DNA from: Lichenicoccus sp963693035
GTDB taxonomy: Bacteria; Pseudomonadota; Alphaproteobacteria; Acetobacterales; Acetobacteraceae
Assembly (NCBI GenBank): GCA_963693035.2
Contig: CAXMMQ010000004.1
Span: forward strand, 124,001-188,000
Length of the DNA stretch: 64,000 bases
Direction: 5' to 3'
Made by a program: the position numbers and the translations under genes. Below are positions 36,425 through 45,533 of this stretch, in pieces. How positions within the stretch are numbered: position 1 is the stretch's first letter; each line of letters opens with the position of its first letter. The notes under the pieces were generated by a model that was given only the letters and a program-made list of their open reading frames with translations, did no database searches and was not told where the DNA came from.

Positions 36425-37617
36425 GCGACCCGGCGCAATACACAAGGCCGCTGAGCAGGCGCGCTTTCTGCCGCGATGCCCGGTTCGCGCTCGCGGCGGC
36501 CGCGGGCCTGACGATACCTGGATTGCGTCCGAGCCGGTCGCGGGCCGCCGCCGCCGAGAACGTGGTTCGCGTTCTCGGTGTCTCGACCGGGGCGGTCGCA
36601 GACTGGTCGCAATTCGAACGCGAGACCGGACTCAAGATGGAGTGGACGCCCGCGAGCGACGATGTCGGCCTGTTCCTGCACGAAATGGTGGCCAACGATG
36701 CGGGTGAACACTACGACATTGTCACGTGTCTCAGCGGCACCTACGCACCGCTGGTCGAGCAGGACCTGCTGCTGCCGATCGACCTGAAACGACTGCGCAA
36801 CTGGATGGGAATCCCGCAGTACCTGCAGACGGGATTGCCGGCCACGCCGGAAGGCGGCGGCACGGTTTGGGGGGTACCGTACCACATGAACGCCGACAGC
36901 TTCATCTATGCTCCGAAGGCCCTCGGGTTGCCCCCGGCCCCGGCCGAGGTCTCGTGGAAGCTGCTATACGATGATCCAAAAACCGCCGGGCGCGTCGCGA
37001 TCGACAATGAAGTCTACGCGCTCGGATGCGCCGCGATCTATCTCAAGCATCACGGCCTGGTGCAGATCGGCGATATCGGCAACATGAGCCCCAGTGAATG
37101 TGCCTCCGTCGCCGACTTCCTCATCGAGCGCAAGCGCGCCGGCCAGTTCCGCACCCTCTACAAAAGCTATGACGAGCAGCTGCAGCTGGTGCTGAACGGC
37201 GAAGTCGTTGCCGAGAGCGGCTGGGAGCCGGTCGCACGCGACGCCCGCCGGCACGGCCGCGACGCCGACTACGCCTTCACGGTGGAGGGTTACGACAAGT
37301 GGGCTCAGAACCTGATGGTACCAGCGCAGGTCAAGGATCGACGCGGCACCGACAAGGTGTATGCCACGATGGATTGGTTGCTCGGCGGCGCATACGCTGC
37401 AGAAAAGGCGGCGATCGACGGCTACATGACGCCGCGCGGCTCGCTCGGTCTCGCCTATGCGAAAGAGCATGGCTGGGCTCGGGATCGGATCGCGCGGATC
37501 ACCGAGGTCATTTCCAGCGCGGAAGTCAAATTCGCCAAGCCCTCCTATTGGGACCCCGGGTACCTCCCCAACCTGGAGGCTTACGACCGTGAAATGGCTA
37601 GGTTCCGTAATGCGTGA
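36421..37617 (+). CDS. ABC transporter substrate-binding protein (PotD/F type, Tat signal)
   Basis: 398 residues, ATGA overlap with the ATPase. A twin-arginine signal (LSRRAFCRDARFALAAAAGL) at residues 10-30, then a polyamine-type binding fold: YDIVTCLSGTYAPLVEQDLLLPID, WGVPYHMNADSFIY, PRGSLGLAYAKEHGW. Tat export suggests folding before transport. The ligand is unknown and need not be a polyamine. Confidence 0.9.
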   Translation: MSDPAQYTRPLSRRAFCRDARFALAAAAGLTIPGLRPSRSRAAAAENVVRVLGVSTGAVADWSQFERETGLKMEWTPASDDVGLFLHEMVANDAGEHYDIVTCLSGTYAPLVEQDLLLPIDLKRLRNWMGIPQYLQTGLPATPEGGGTVWGVPYHMNADSFIYAPKALGLPPAPAEVSWKLLYDDPKTAGRVAIDNEVYALGCAAIYLKHHGLVQIGDIGNMSPSECASVADFLIERKRAGQFRTLYKSYDEQLQLVLNGEVVAESGWEPVARDARRHGRDADYAFTVEGYDKWAQNLMVPAQVKDRRGTDKVYATMDWLLGGAYAAEKAAIDGYMTPRGSLGLAYAKEHGWARDRIARITEVISSAEVKFAKPSYWDPGYLPNLEAYDREMARFRNA

Positions 37618-37622
37618 CGCCT

Positions 37623-37641
37623 GGGCGGTGCGTGGCCGCCC
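37623..37641. terminator. Weak hairpin between convergent genes
   Basis: GGGCGG, seven-base loop, CCGCCC, in the 72-base spacer between the convergent binding-protein and allophanate-hydrolase-like genes. No T run follows, so termination there is only possible. Confidence 0.3.
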
Positions 37642-37689
37642 GGCTCAGCACGCAACGCGCGCCGCCAGTGCCTCGATACGAGTTGTCAA

Positions 37690-39477
37690 TCAGGGTAGCG
37701 CTGCCGCCACGTAACTGCGCCATCCGCCATAGGCGGTGATATCCGTCGCTCCCTCGGTGACGCACGGTTCGCACAGGAACCCGGACACGATCCGGCCATC
37801 CGCAAGCACCACCTTCCCGATCCCCATCGGCTGCGGAAGGGCGGCGACGAAGCGGCCGAACGCCTGCTCGGACAGCCGCCATAGCTCAAGGGCGATACCG
37901 CCTGCGTGCAGACCGGGCGTACGCACCAGTCCCGGCTTCGGCGGCACGGTCTGCAGGGTCAGCAGGCGGTAGTCCGGTGCCGACCTCGTGGCCTCGATGA
38001 AAGTAGCGCCGAGCCCTGTCAACTCATGATTCAGCGGCATTCCGCTGAGATGCGCGCCGGCAACGGCAAGCACGACCCCGTCCAGCGTGCCGTCCGGCGC
38101 CGGCGCCAGGGTCAGCGCGCGATCGAGTCCTGCACCGCAGCCTGCGGCCTGGTGCAACTGGGCGCCCAGCCGTGCAAGATCCAGGTCGGTATGTGCCGCC
38201 CCCACAAGCGTCACACCGAGTGGGATGCCGTCGTTGCGGAAGCCAGCCGGGACGGCGATCGCGGCATAGTCGAGCAGGTTGACGAAATTGGTATACTGCC
38301 CGAGCAGGCTGTTCAGGCGCAGCGGCTCGGCCTGCACGGCCGCCACGGTGAGAATGGTGGGCGCCGTCGGCAACAGGAGCACGTCCATTGCCCGCCACTG
38401 CACGGCCGCCTGACGCGCCAGCGCCCGCAACCGGTAATGGCCATTGAACGCGTCGGCCGCCGAATATCGCGACGCGCCGGCGATGATGCTGCGCACCGCC
38501 GCGTCCATGGCGTCGGCATGGGTCGCCAGGAACGGCGCGATCGCCGCCAGCCGTTCGGCGACGAAGGGTCCCTCGTAGAGAAGGGCGCCCACTGCGCGAA
38601 ACGGCGTATAGTCGACGGTGACCGCAGTGCCCCCGAGCGAGGCCAGGTTCCGGATCGCGACGTCGTAGAGCGCCTCGGCCTCCCGGTCGCCGCCGAACTC
38701 GCGATCGGCAGGATGCAGGATGCCGAAGCGAAATGCGGCTTGCGGCAGCGCAACCGGCTGCGCGGCGCGGGAATACGGGTCTGCGGGATCCTCCGCCTGT
38801 GCCTCGGCCAGGACCGCGATTGCGTCAGCAGCCGTCAGCGCGAGGATGCTTACGCAGTCCAGCGAACGGCATGCCGGCAAGACGCCGGCGGTGCTGATCA
38901 GGCCGCGCGTCGGCTTCAGTCCGACGATATTGTTGAAGCCTGCCGGGATCCGTCCCGATCCGGCGGTATCGGTGCCGAGCGCGAACGAAACCAGTCCCGC
39001 TGCCACCGCGACGGCGGAACCCGAGGAGGAGCCGCCGGAGATGTAATCGGCGTTAAATACGCAGCGCGGTGCGCCATACGGCGAACGGATGCCAACAAGG
39101 CCGGTGGCGAACTGATCCAGGTTGGTCTTGCCGACGAGGATGGCTCCAGCCGCTAGCAGCCGGCTGACCACGGTGGAGTCCGACGCCGATATGGCGGCAA
39201 AGGCCGCGCAGCCGGCGGTGGTCGGTCGCCCCTCCGCATCGATGTTGTCCTTGATCGCGAACGGGATGCCGTAGAGCGGCAGCTGACGCGCAAGCGGATC
39301 GCTCATCAGCGACGTGGCGCGCGCCATGAGATCGGCGTCCGGGATCTTGTGGATCCAGACGGCGCGATCCGGATAGGCCGCAGTCCGCTGCAGCACATCG
39401 TGCACCACGTCAAGCGGGGTGAGGTCGCTGCTACGGTAGGCCTCCAGCAGTGCCGCGATGCCGAGCGAACGCGCCAC
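37690..39477 (-). CDS. atzF: Allophanate hydrolase-like amidase (AtzF family)
   Basis: 595 residues from GTG 39477, two bases after the stop of the upstream ring-opening enzyme; a longer open frame exists but its extra N-terminus is Arg-rich and overlaps that gene. The amidase-signature triad is Lys76 (GIPFAIKDNID), Ser150 (ISGGSSSGS) and Ser174 (TDTAGSGRIPAG), with the same 74 and 24 spacing as AtzF. The C-terminal domain of about 130 residues (GMPLNHELTGLGATF, ending AYGGWRSYV) is the AtzF/DUR1,2 second domain. Converts allophanate to ammonia and CO2 in cyanuric acid and urea pathways; the symbol is by family. Confidence 0.88.
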   Translation of the reverse strand: MARSLGIAALLEAYRSSDLTPLDVVHDVLQRTAAYPDRAVWIHKIPDADLMARATSLMSDPLARQLPLYGIPFAIKDNIDAEGRPTTAGCAAFAAISASDSTVVSRLLAAGAILVGKTNLDQFATGLVGIRSPYGAPRCVFNADYISGGSSSGSAVAVAAGLVSFALGTDTAGSGRIPAGFNNIVGLKPTRGLISTAGVLPACRSLDCVSILALTAADAIAVLAEAQAEDPADPYSRAAQPVALPQAAFRFGILHPADREFGGDREAEALYDVAIRNLASLGGTAVTVDYTPFRAVGALLYEGPFVAERLAAIAPFLATHADAMDAAVRSIIAGASRYSAADAFNGHYRLRALARQAAVQWRAMDVLLLPTAPTILTVAAVQAEPLRLNSLLGQYTNFVNLLDYAAIAVPAGFRNDGIPLGVTLVGAAHTDLDLARLGAQLHQAAGCGAGLDRALTLAPAPDGTLDGVVLAVAGAHLSGMPLNHELTGLGATFIEATRSAPDYRLLTLQTVPPKPGLVRTPGLHAGGIALELWRLSEQAFGRFVAALPQPMGIGKVVLADGRIVSGFLCEPCVTEGATDITAYGGWRSYVAAALP

Positions 39478-39479
39478 CG

Positions 39480-40607
39480 TCAGGGCGACCGGTCGGCGAT
39501 GATCGCGATCGGGCCGCCGCCATCCGGCCCCTGATGTTCGGCGCCGCCGGAGATGAACAGGTCGGTCCGGCCGATCAGCCCGGCAACGACGCCTCCGACT
39601 AGCGCGCGCGCGTGGCGCGTGGCGTTGATGTCGCTGTCGTCCCACATGATGTGCCGGCTGCCCCGGATCTGCCCACTGCGCGATGGCTCAGCCTTGGCGA
39701 GCACCGCCCGCACGCGAGCCGCATCGGCCGGAGCCAACTGACGAGACGCCGGAATTTCCAGCGCCAACAGGGCGGACTGCACGGCGTCTAGGTCGATCGC
39801 ATCCCGCATCACAGCGTGCGCGATGCGCAGGTTCCCTGCCCAGGCGACGCTGTTGCCGAGCACAAGGATCTCGTTTCGCATCAGTTCGATGCCTGCAGAG
39901 GTGCTGGCGCGGCCCGACCAGAGCGAGAGGTCATGGCCGATCGAGGCCTGCGTCAGCGCAGGCAACTCCAGCTCGCGCAGAGCACATGCCACACCAAGGG
40001 CTGACGCGGCCCTCGAGAAGCCCATCGAGCTGTAGGTGTGGTCCGTCACCACGGTCTTGCCGCGTGCCGCCGCTGCCGCGACGCGGCCACTCGTCAGCAG
40101 TGGGCATTTGACTTGCACGTAGTGCACGTCCTCCGGATCAGAGATGCCCGCTCCCGACATGGCCAGCCGTACTGCCGCCGCTGTCTCCTCGACCTGGGAA
40201 AGCCGGCCGATCTCCTCGGGCGCGAACTCGCGGGTGAATGCCGTACCTGTGGCCAGCGTCGGCAACCCGCTCGGCGCGATCTCCGACGGCGCGACCGAAA
40301 AGATCAGGAAGTGCGGCGAAAGTCCACCTTCCGTGCCACCCGACATGATGATGGCGATGCGCGCCGCCACCGCATCCGGTGGACAGTGCATCCGCTCCGA
40401 CAGCAACGCCAGCAGCGCGCTCACCGCATAAGGGCGGGTGAAGTCGTTGACGCAGCCATTGCCTTCCGTCTTACCCAGGATGGCGACGATGCCTTCGGCC
40501 TCGACCAGCCCCTCGTCGAGCAGCCGCCGGACTGAAGACACGTCACCGGGATCGCTCATCGCGACACGGTCCAACCTGCATCGGCGTGGGACTTCGACGT
40601 CCCTCAT
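39480..40607 (-). CDS. Ring-opening amidohydrolase (cyanuric acid hydrolase/barbiturase family)
   Basis: 375 residues from ATG 40607; AtzD proteins have about 360. It shows the three-repeat toblerone fold signatures: ILGKTEGNGCVNDFTR with Lys46, MSGGTEGGLSPH with Ser89, Lys167 in VQVKCPL, DHTYSSMGFSRAASALG (Ser193/194), WDDSDINATRHARALVGG and ISGGAEHQGPDGGGP with Ser353. The family hydrolyses cyanuric acid to carboxybiuret or barbiturate to ureidomalonate. The AtzF- and AtzE/G-like genes around it favour cyanuric acid or a close analogue, but sequence alone does not separate the two activities. Confidence 0.9.
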   Translation of the reverse strand: MRDVEVPRRCRLDRVAMSDPGDVSSVRRLLDEGLVEAEGIVAILGKTEGNGCVNDFTRPYAVSALLALLSERMHCPPDAVAARIAIIMSGGTEGGLSPHFLIFSVAPSEIAPSGLPTLATGTAFTREFAPEEIGRLSQVEETAAAVRLAMSGAGISDPEDVHYVQVKCPLLTSGRVAAAAARGKTVVTDHTYSSMGFSRAASALGVACALRELELPALTQASIGHDLSLWSGRASTSAGIELMRNEILVLGNSVAWAGNLRIAHAVMRDAIDLDAVQSALLALEIPASRQLAPADAARVRAVLAKAEPSRSGQIRGSRHIMWDDSDINATRHARALVGGVVAGLIGRTDLFISGGAEHQGPDGGGPIAIIADRSP

Positions 40608-40781
40608 GACCTGGGCGAGCCGCCGATGACGGCGCCTGGCATGCGGAACGATCCGCATCCGAGGGCTCGATGCCGGGCCGACTGGCCTAAGGTCATAGAA
40701 CATGTCCTGAAGGGAATGGCCCGACGCTACCGGCGCCGCCGGCAACGAATAGCGCTCAAAAGCGTGCGCACTGGCCCTATT

Positions 40782-40794
40782 TTTGCATCGCAAA
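40782..40794. promoter_or_regulatory. Candidate LysR operator (T-N11-A palindrome)
   Basis: TTTGC-ATC-GCAAA, a perfect inverted repeat with T-N11-A spacing, in the 245-base spacer between the divergent ring-opening amidohydrolase and LysR genes, 59 bases before the LysR start. This is the classical LysR binding form and location. Confidence 0.55.
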
Positions 40795-40852
40795 GGTCTG
40801 CCGCGTCCCTGGCCAGGGGGACGGTCGGCGGAGCGGATATCGGGGTTTAGGC

Positions 40853-41767
40853 ATGGCCAATCGTCAAGGCTACCAGTCGCGGTCGCGCTCCTTTGCCTAT
40901 TTCGAGGCTGTCGCGAGCCATGGCTCGATGCGCAAGGCGGCCGCCACTCTCAACGTCGCCTCCTCGGCGCTCAATCGGAAGATCCTGGATCTGGAAACCG
41001 ACCTCGGCGTGCTGCTGTTCGAGCGGCTGCCGCGCGGGGTCCGGCTGACCAGTTCCGGCGAACTCCTGCTCGGCCATGTGCGCCGGACATCCCGCGACCT
41101 GGAGATCACCTGCGGGCAGATCGAGGATCTACGCGGACTGCGTCGCGGTCACGTTCGGCTTGCCGTCATCGAGGCGATGACGGGGGTCGTCACCAAACTG
41201 ATGTTGGCATCGCTGAAGAGCCACCCGCAGATCACCTTCGACTATCGGGTGATGGGAACCCAGGAAGTGCTCTCGTCGGTGGCGCGCGAGGAAGTGGATA
41301 TCGGCTATGCCTTCAACCCGCCCGAGGGCGATCGCGTGTTTTTTCCGGTAGCGGAATGTCTGAAGCGCCTGCACGCCTTCGTTGCCCGCGACCATCCACT
41401 GGCAGGTTCTCAGGCGCTTCGCCTCAGCGAATGCGTGGCCTACCCGGTTCTCTACGGCAACATGAGCCTGGGCGGCCGTCACCTGCTTGACGCGGCAGCG
41501 GAAAACGCCTCGCTGTCGCTGCGTCCGATGGTGACCGCAAACTCCATCGGGATCCTGAAGACGATTGCCTCTGGTGGCCAGGGCGTGTGCTTCCAGCTCA
41601 ACATCGACCCGGAGAGCGAGCACGATCTGTTGCCGATCCCGCTGCGAGATCAGAACCTGCGCGGACGCCTGGTGATCGGCGTCAAGAAGAACCGGCAATT
41701 GCCGAGTGCAGCCGCGGTCTTTCTCGAGCGGCTGAAGGCCGACCTCGTCGAGCGTGGCGACAATTAG
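40853..41767 (+). CDS. LysR-family transcriptional regulator
   Basis: 304 residues from ATG 40853. N-terminal winged helix (YFEAVASHGSMRKAAATLNVASSALNRKILDLETDLGVLLF) and an effector domain from about residue 95. It diverges from the ring-opening amidohydrolase gene, the same arrangement as atzR and atzD of the cyanuric acid operon of Pseudomonas sp. ADP. It probably activates the amidohydrolase genes in response to the ring compound or nitrogen status. Confidence 0.92.
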   Translation: MANRQGYQSRSRSFAYFEAVASHGSMRKAAATLNVASSALNRKILDLETDLGVLLFERLPRGVRLTSSGELLLGHVRRTSRDLEITCGQIEDLRGLRRGHVRLAVIEAMTGVVTKLMLASLKSHPQITFDYRVMGTQEVLSSVAREEVDIGYAFNPPEGDRVFFPVAECLKRLHAFVARDHPLAGSQALRLSECVAYPVLYGNMSLGGRHLLDAAAENASLSLRPMVTANSIGILKTIASGGQGVCFQLNIDPESEHDLLPIPLRDQNLRGRLVIGVKKNRQLPSAAAVFLERLKADLVERGDN

Positions 41768-41907
41768 GGCACAAAGCTGCTGACCGCTGCTAAAAGCAGG
41801 ACGGTGCTGGCGTATTTCGCTGCTTGCCGCGCTCCCTCGGGCTGCGCTTACGTCGCCCCTGGACCAGACGCTCTCCCACTGGCCCGCAATTTGGAGATCG
41901 GCCACGC

Positions 41908-42939
41908 ATGAGGCGAGCAGCCCCCGCAAGACGACGTCGTGCGCTCGGGCTTGCCGTCGGACTGCTTATGATGTCGCTGCTCGGCGTGGCACCGTCTCAT
42001 GCGGCCAGTCCAAAGGCGGCAATGCTGTTTCCGGGCAGCATCGGAGATCAGAGCTGGAACGCATCCGGATTTGATGGGCTACAGGCGATCAAAACGCTCG
42101 GGTTCGGCATCGCCTATTCCGAAAATGTCGAAGCGGCCGACCATGTCGATGCCATGCGTGACTACGCACGGCAGGGATTTGGTCTGATCATCGGCCATTC
42201 CGGGCGCTTCCTGACAGCAGCGGAGCGGGTCGGTGCGGAGTTCCCGCACGTGCAGTTCATCGTCGGTGCCGGAGCACACGGCAATGGCGCGAACGTCATG
42301 TCGATCGATTTCGACAACCGCCATTTCGGTTGCCTGCTGGGTGTCCTCGCAGCCGGCATGAGCCGAAGCGGCAGCATCGGCGGCGTGTTCGGGCTGGAGG
42401 GCTTGCCGACGACGATCGATATGGTCGGCAGTCTCCGCATCTGCGCGCGCACGGCGCGACCCGATATCGTCGTGAAGATCGTGTACGTCAGCGACATGGA
42501 GAGCGCCGCCGAGGCCAAGGAGGCAGCCTTTTCGCTCGTCGCCGCAGGCGCGGACGTGCTGACAGGCCAGCTCAATGCCGGACAGGTGGGGCTGATCCAG
42601 GCGGCCCGAGAAAAAGCCGTGTTCGTCACCGGCCGCTCGTACGACCAGACCGCCATCGCGCCGGCGCAGATCCTGACCAATGTCATCGAGAAGTGGCCGG
42701 AAATGTATGCGGCGGCGGCGGCACAGGTGAAGGCGGGGCGGCTGTCGGGGGCGACGATGCGCTATGGCTTCGACACGCCCGGCTCGTCCGGCGCCATGCT
42801 CGCCTACCGACCAGGCGTTGCCTACAGCGACGCCGTGCCGGTGCCGTTACGGCAACAGATCGACGCGGTGTGCGCTCGTCTCGCCACCGGCAAGCTGAGG
42901 ATCGTGCCGACCGCCGAGGATGCCCGTGCCGGCGGCTAG
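41908..42939 (+). CDS. BMP-family ABC substrate-binding protein 1 (AtzT/PnrA type)
   Basis: 343 residues from ATG 41908 (GGAG eleven bases upstream). Signal peptide RRRRALGLAVGLLMMSLLGVAPSHAA. BMP/PnrA features: AAMLFPGSIGDQSWNASGFDGL, GFGLIIGHSGRF, FPHVQFIVGAGA, GCLLGVLAAGMSRSGSIGGVFG. The family binds nucleosides and bases; the cyanuric-acid-binding AtzT belongs here. First gene of an importer with two permeases and an ATPase. Confidence 0.9.
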   Translation: MRRAAPARRRRALGLAVGLLMMSLLGVAPSHAASPKAAMLFPGSIGDQSWNASGFDGLQAIKTLGFGIAYSENVEAADHVDAMRDYARQGFGLIIGHSGRFLTAAERVGAEFPHVQFIVGAGAHGNGANVMSIDFDNRHFGCLLGVLAAGMSRSGSIGGVFGLEGLPTTIDMVGSLRICARTARPDIVVKIVYVSDMESAAEAKEAAFSLVAAGADVLTGQLNAGQVGLIQAAREKAVFVTGRSYDQTAIAPAQILTNVIEKWPEMYAAAAAQVKAGRLSGATMRYGFDTPGSSGAMLAYRPGVAYSDAVPVPLRQQIDAVCARLATGKLRIVPTAEDARAGG

Positions 42940-44470
42940 CGGGCTGGCTGGGCACGCGCGGTCACACAACCTGCTCGAGCTTCGCGGGATCGAGAAGCGC
43001 TACGGGACGGTGCTGGCCAATGCCGGCATCGACCTCGATGTTCCGCCGGGCAGTGTCGTCGGCCTGCTCGGCGAGAATGGCTCCGGCAAGAGCACGCTCA
43101 TGAAAATCCTGTTTGGGGTCGTGCCCGCCGACCGTGGCGGCATCGTGTTCAGGCAGCAGGAGCTTTCCGGCCATACGCCCGCCGAGGCGATCGCGGCCGG
43201 AATCGGCATGGTGCACCAGCATTTCATGCTGTTCGATGGCATGAGCGTTGCGGAGAACGTTCTGCTCGGCCTGGGCGGACGCGGCCGGCTGCGACTGGCC
43301 GACGCCGCCATGGCGATCCGGCGCACCAGCGAGACCTACGGCCTCGATCTCGATCCCGCCGCGATCGTCGGCGACCTCCCCCTAGGCAGCCGGCAGCGCG
43401 TCGAGATCGTCAAGGCGCTGATGCGCGACGTCCAGCTGCTGATCCTTGACGAGCCTACATCCAATCTTGCTCCGCCGGAGGTAGCGCGGCTGCTCGCGAT
43501 CTGCTCGCGGCTGCGCGACGAGGGCCGGTCGATCATTTTCATCTCGCACAAGCTCGGTGAGGTGCTGGAAATCTGCGGGCACATCGTCGTGTTGCGGGAC
43601 GGGCGCGTGGTCGCGCGATGTGACGGCTCGGCCTCGCGCGCCGAGCTTGCCCGGCTGATGGTCGGGCGCGATCCGCCGCCGCCGCTTGCACGTGCCGCGC
43701 ATGCTGCCGGAAAACCGCTGCTGGCACTGCGCGGCATCGAATTGAGCATGTCCGATACGGCCAGCAGCGGCTCCATTTGCTTCGAGGTGCGCGAGGGCGA
43801 AATCCTTGCCATCGCCGGCGTGGACGGCAACGGCCAGCACGAGCTGGGCCGCAGCATCGCCGGCCTGCAGCGGCCGCGCGCGGGTAGCATCCGGCTCGGC
43901 AACGAGGATGTGACCCGGTGGAGCGTCGGCGCCCGGGTTGCCGCGGGCCTTGCCTACGTGCCCGCCGACCGCGCGACGACAAGCCTGGTTCCTCGCCTGT
44001 CGGTCGCGGAGAACCTGATGCTGCGCGACTGCACGCGACCGCCCTTCGGGCAGCATGGCGTGCTATGGCCCAGCGCGCTGCGCCGCGTCGCGCGTGCGGC
44101 GATGGCAGCCTATGCGATCCGCGCACGGTCGGGCTCCATGCCAGCCGGGCAGCTCTCCGGTGGCAACCAGCAGAAGATCGTGCTGGCGCGCGAGATCGGG
44201 CGGCAGCCGCGCGTGCTGGTGGTGCTGCAGCCGACCTGGGGGCTCGATCCGGAAACGACCGGTTTTGTCATGGCCCAGATCCTGCGCCTGCGCGATGCGG
44301 GAGCCGCCATTCTCTACATCTCGTCGGAGCTGGACGAGGTGCTGGCGCTTGGCGACCGCATCGGCGTGATGGCGGGTGGACGGCTGGTCGACATCATGGA
44401 GCGCGCGCATGCGAACTCGGACCGCCTCGGCCTGATGATGGGCAGCTCGGCGCACGGATCGGCCGCTTGA
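42920..44470 (+). CDS. ABC ATP-binding protein 1, duplicated ATPase domains (nucleoside type)
   Basis: 516 residues if started at ATG 42920; GTG 42926 has GAGG at better spacing. Two ABC halves: first with Walker A GENGSGKST and signature LGSRQRVEIVKALM, Walker B LLILDEPTSNL; second with degenerate Walker A GVDGNGQHE, LSGGNQQKIVLARE and Walker B VLVVLQPTWGLD, where Gln replaces the catalytic Glu, as is common in this family. Overlaps the binding-protein gene. Confidence 0.92.
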   Translation: MPVPAASGLAGHARSHNLLELRGIEKRYGTVLANAGIDLDVPPGSVVGLLGENGSGKSTLMKILFGVVPADRGGIVFRQQELSGHTPAEAIAAGIGMVHQHFMLFDGMSVAENVLLGLGGRGRLRLADAAMAIRRTSETYGLDLDPAAIVGDLPLGSRQRVEIVKALMRDVQLLILDEPTSNLAPPEVARLLAICSRLRDEGRSIIFISHKLGEVLEICGHIVVLRDGRVVARCDGSASRAELARLMVGRDPPPPLARAAHAAGKPLLALRGIELSMSDTASSGSICFEVREGEILAIAGVDGNGQHELGRSIAGLQRPRAGSIRLGNEDVTRWSVGARVAAGLAYVPADRATTSLVPRLSVAENLMLRDCTRPPFGQHGVLWPSALRRVARAAMAAYAIRARSGSMPAGQLSGGNQQKIVLAREIGRQPRVLVVLQPTWGLDPETTGFVMAQILRLRDAGAAILYISSELDEVLALGDRIGVMAGGRLVDIMERAHANSDRLGLMMGSSAHGSAA

Positions 44471-45531
44471 CGGCGCGTCTCGTTGTCGCCGTGATGGAAT
44501 TGCCGGCGTTCCGCGCGGTCCTGGCGCTGCTGCTGGCCATGCTGTGCACCGGTATCCTGGTCGCCCTGGCGGGCGCCAGTCCGGTCGCAGCGCTGCAGGC
44601 CGTCATGGCGGGTGCATTCGGATCGATCGACCGGATTGCCTACGGCCTGAACCGAGCCGCGATCTACATCCTGGGCGGCACCGGCGTCGTGCTGTGCTTT
44701 CGTGCCGGCATCATCAATATCGGCGGCGAGGGACAGATTGCGCTGGGCGGATTGTGCGCCGGCTGGGCAGTGCTGCGCCATCCCGGCGCCGGGCCGATGC
44801 TCTCGGTCACGTCGGGTCTTCTGGGCGGCATGCTCGGCGGCCTCGCCTGGGCGGTGCTGGCGGCCATCATTCATGTCGTGCGGCGGGTCAACGAGGTGGT
44901 CGTCACGCTGCTGATGAACTTCATTGCCGGGCTGCTGGTCGAAGTGGCGCTGCATGGACCGCTTGGCGAGGTCGGAGCCGGGTTCCTGCAGTCGCCGCCG
45001 CTGCCGTCCGCCAGCCGCCTGCCGCTGCTCGTCGAAGGCACCGACCTGCATGCCGGCATCCTGGCCGCGATCGCCGTGGCACTGCTGGCGCAACTGCTGC
45101 TGCGACGGAGCGGTCCCGGCTTCGCGTTGCGCGTGCTCGGCGAAAGCCATCGTGCGGCCGCCTATGCCGGGTTCTCTCGCATCCGGCTGACCATCGGCCT
45201 GATGGCCTTGGCCGGAGCCCTCGCCGGCCTCGCCGGCGCGGTCGAGGTGCTCGGCGTGCAGCAGCGCGTCGTCGATGGCTTTTCGCGCGGCTTCGGCTTC
45301 AACGCGATCGCGGTGGCGCTGCTGGCGGCACTCGAGCCCTGGGCCACCATCCCGGCCGGCCTGTTCTTCGCTTTTCTGGAGACCGGCACCAGGACGATGC
45401 AGCGCCGGATCGGCATACCCGCCTCACTGGTGGTGGTCACGCAGGCGCTGACCATGCTGTTCGTATTGGCTGCGATGGCGGGCGCAGGTCGCAAGGGCGC
45501 CCGGTCCGCCCGTCCCGCGATTGCGGGCTGA
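44467..45531 (+). CDS. ABC permease 1a (BMP/nucleoside type)
   Basis: 354 residues from TTG 44467 (TTGA overlap); GTG 44491 and ATG 44494 are alternatives. Contains FRAGIINIGGEGQIALGGLCAGW, INEVV-like VRRVNEVVVTLLMNFIAGL and LRVLGESHRAAAYAGFSRIRL, typical of the larger permease of YufP/NupP type importers. Confidence 0.9.
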   Translation: MTARLVVAVMELPAFRAVLALLLAMLCTGILVALAGASPVAALQAVMAGAFGSIDRIAYGLNRAAIYILGGTGVVLCFRAGIINIGGEGQIALGGLCAGWAVLRHPGAGPMLSVTSGLLGGMLGGLAWAVLAAIIHVVRRVNEVVVTLLMNFIAGLLVEVALHGPLGEVGAGFLQSPPLPSASRLPLLVEGTDLHAGILAAIAVALLAQLLLRRSGPGFALRVLGESHRAAAYAGFSRIRLTIGLMALAGALAGLAGAVEVLGVQQRVVDGFSRGFGFNAIAVALLAALEPWATIPAGLFFAFLETGTRTMQRRIGIPASLVVVTQALTMLFVLAAMAGAGRKGARSARPAIAG

Positions 45532-45533
45532 CG

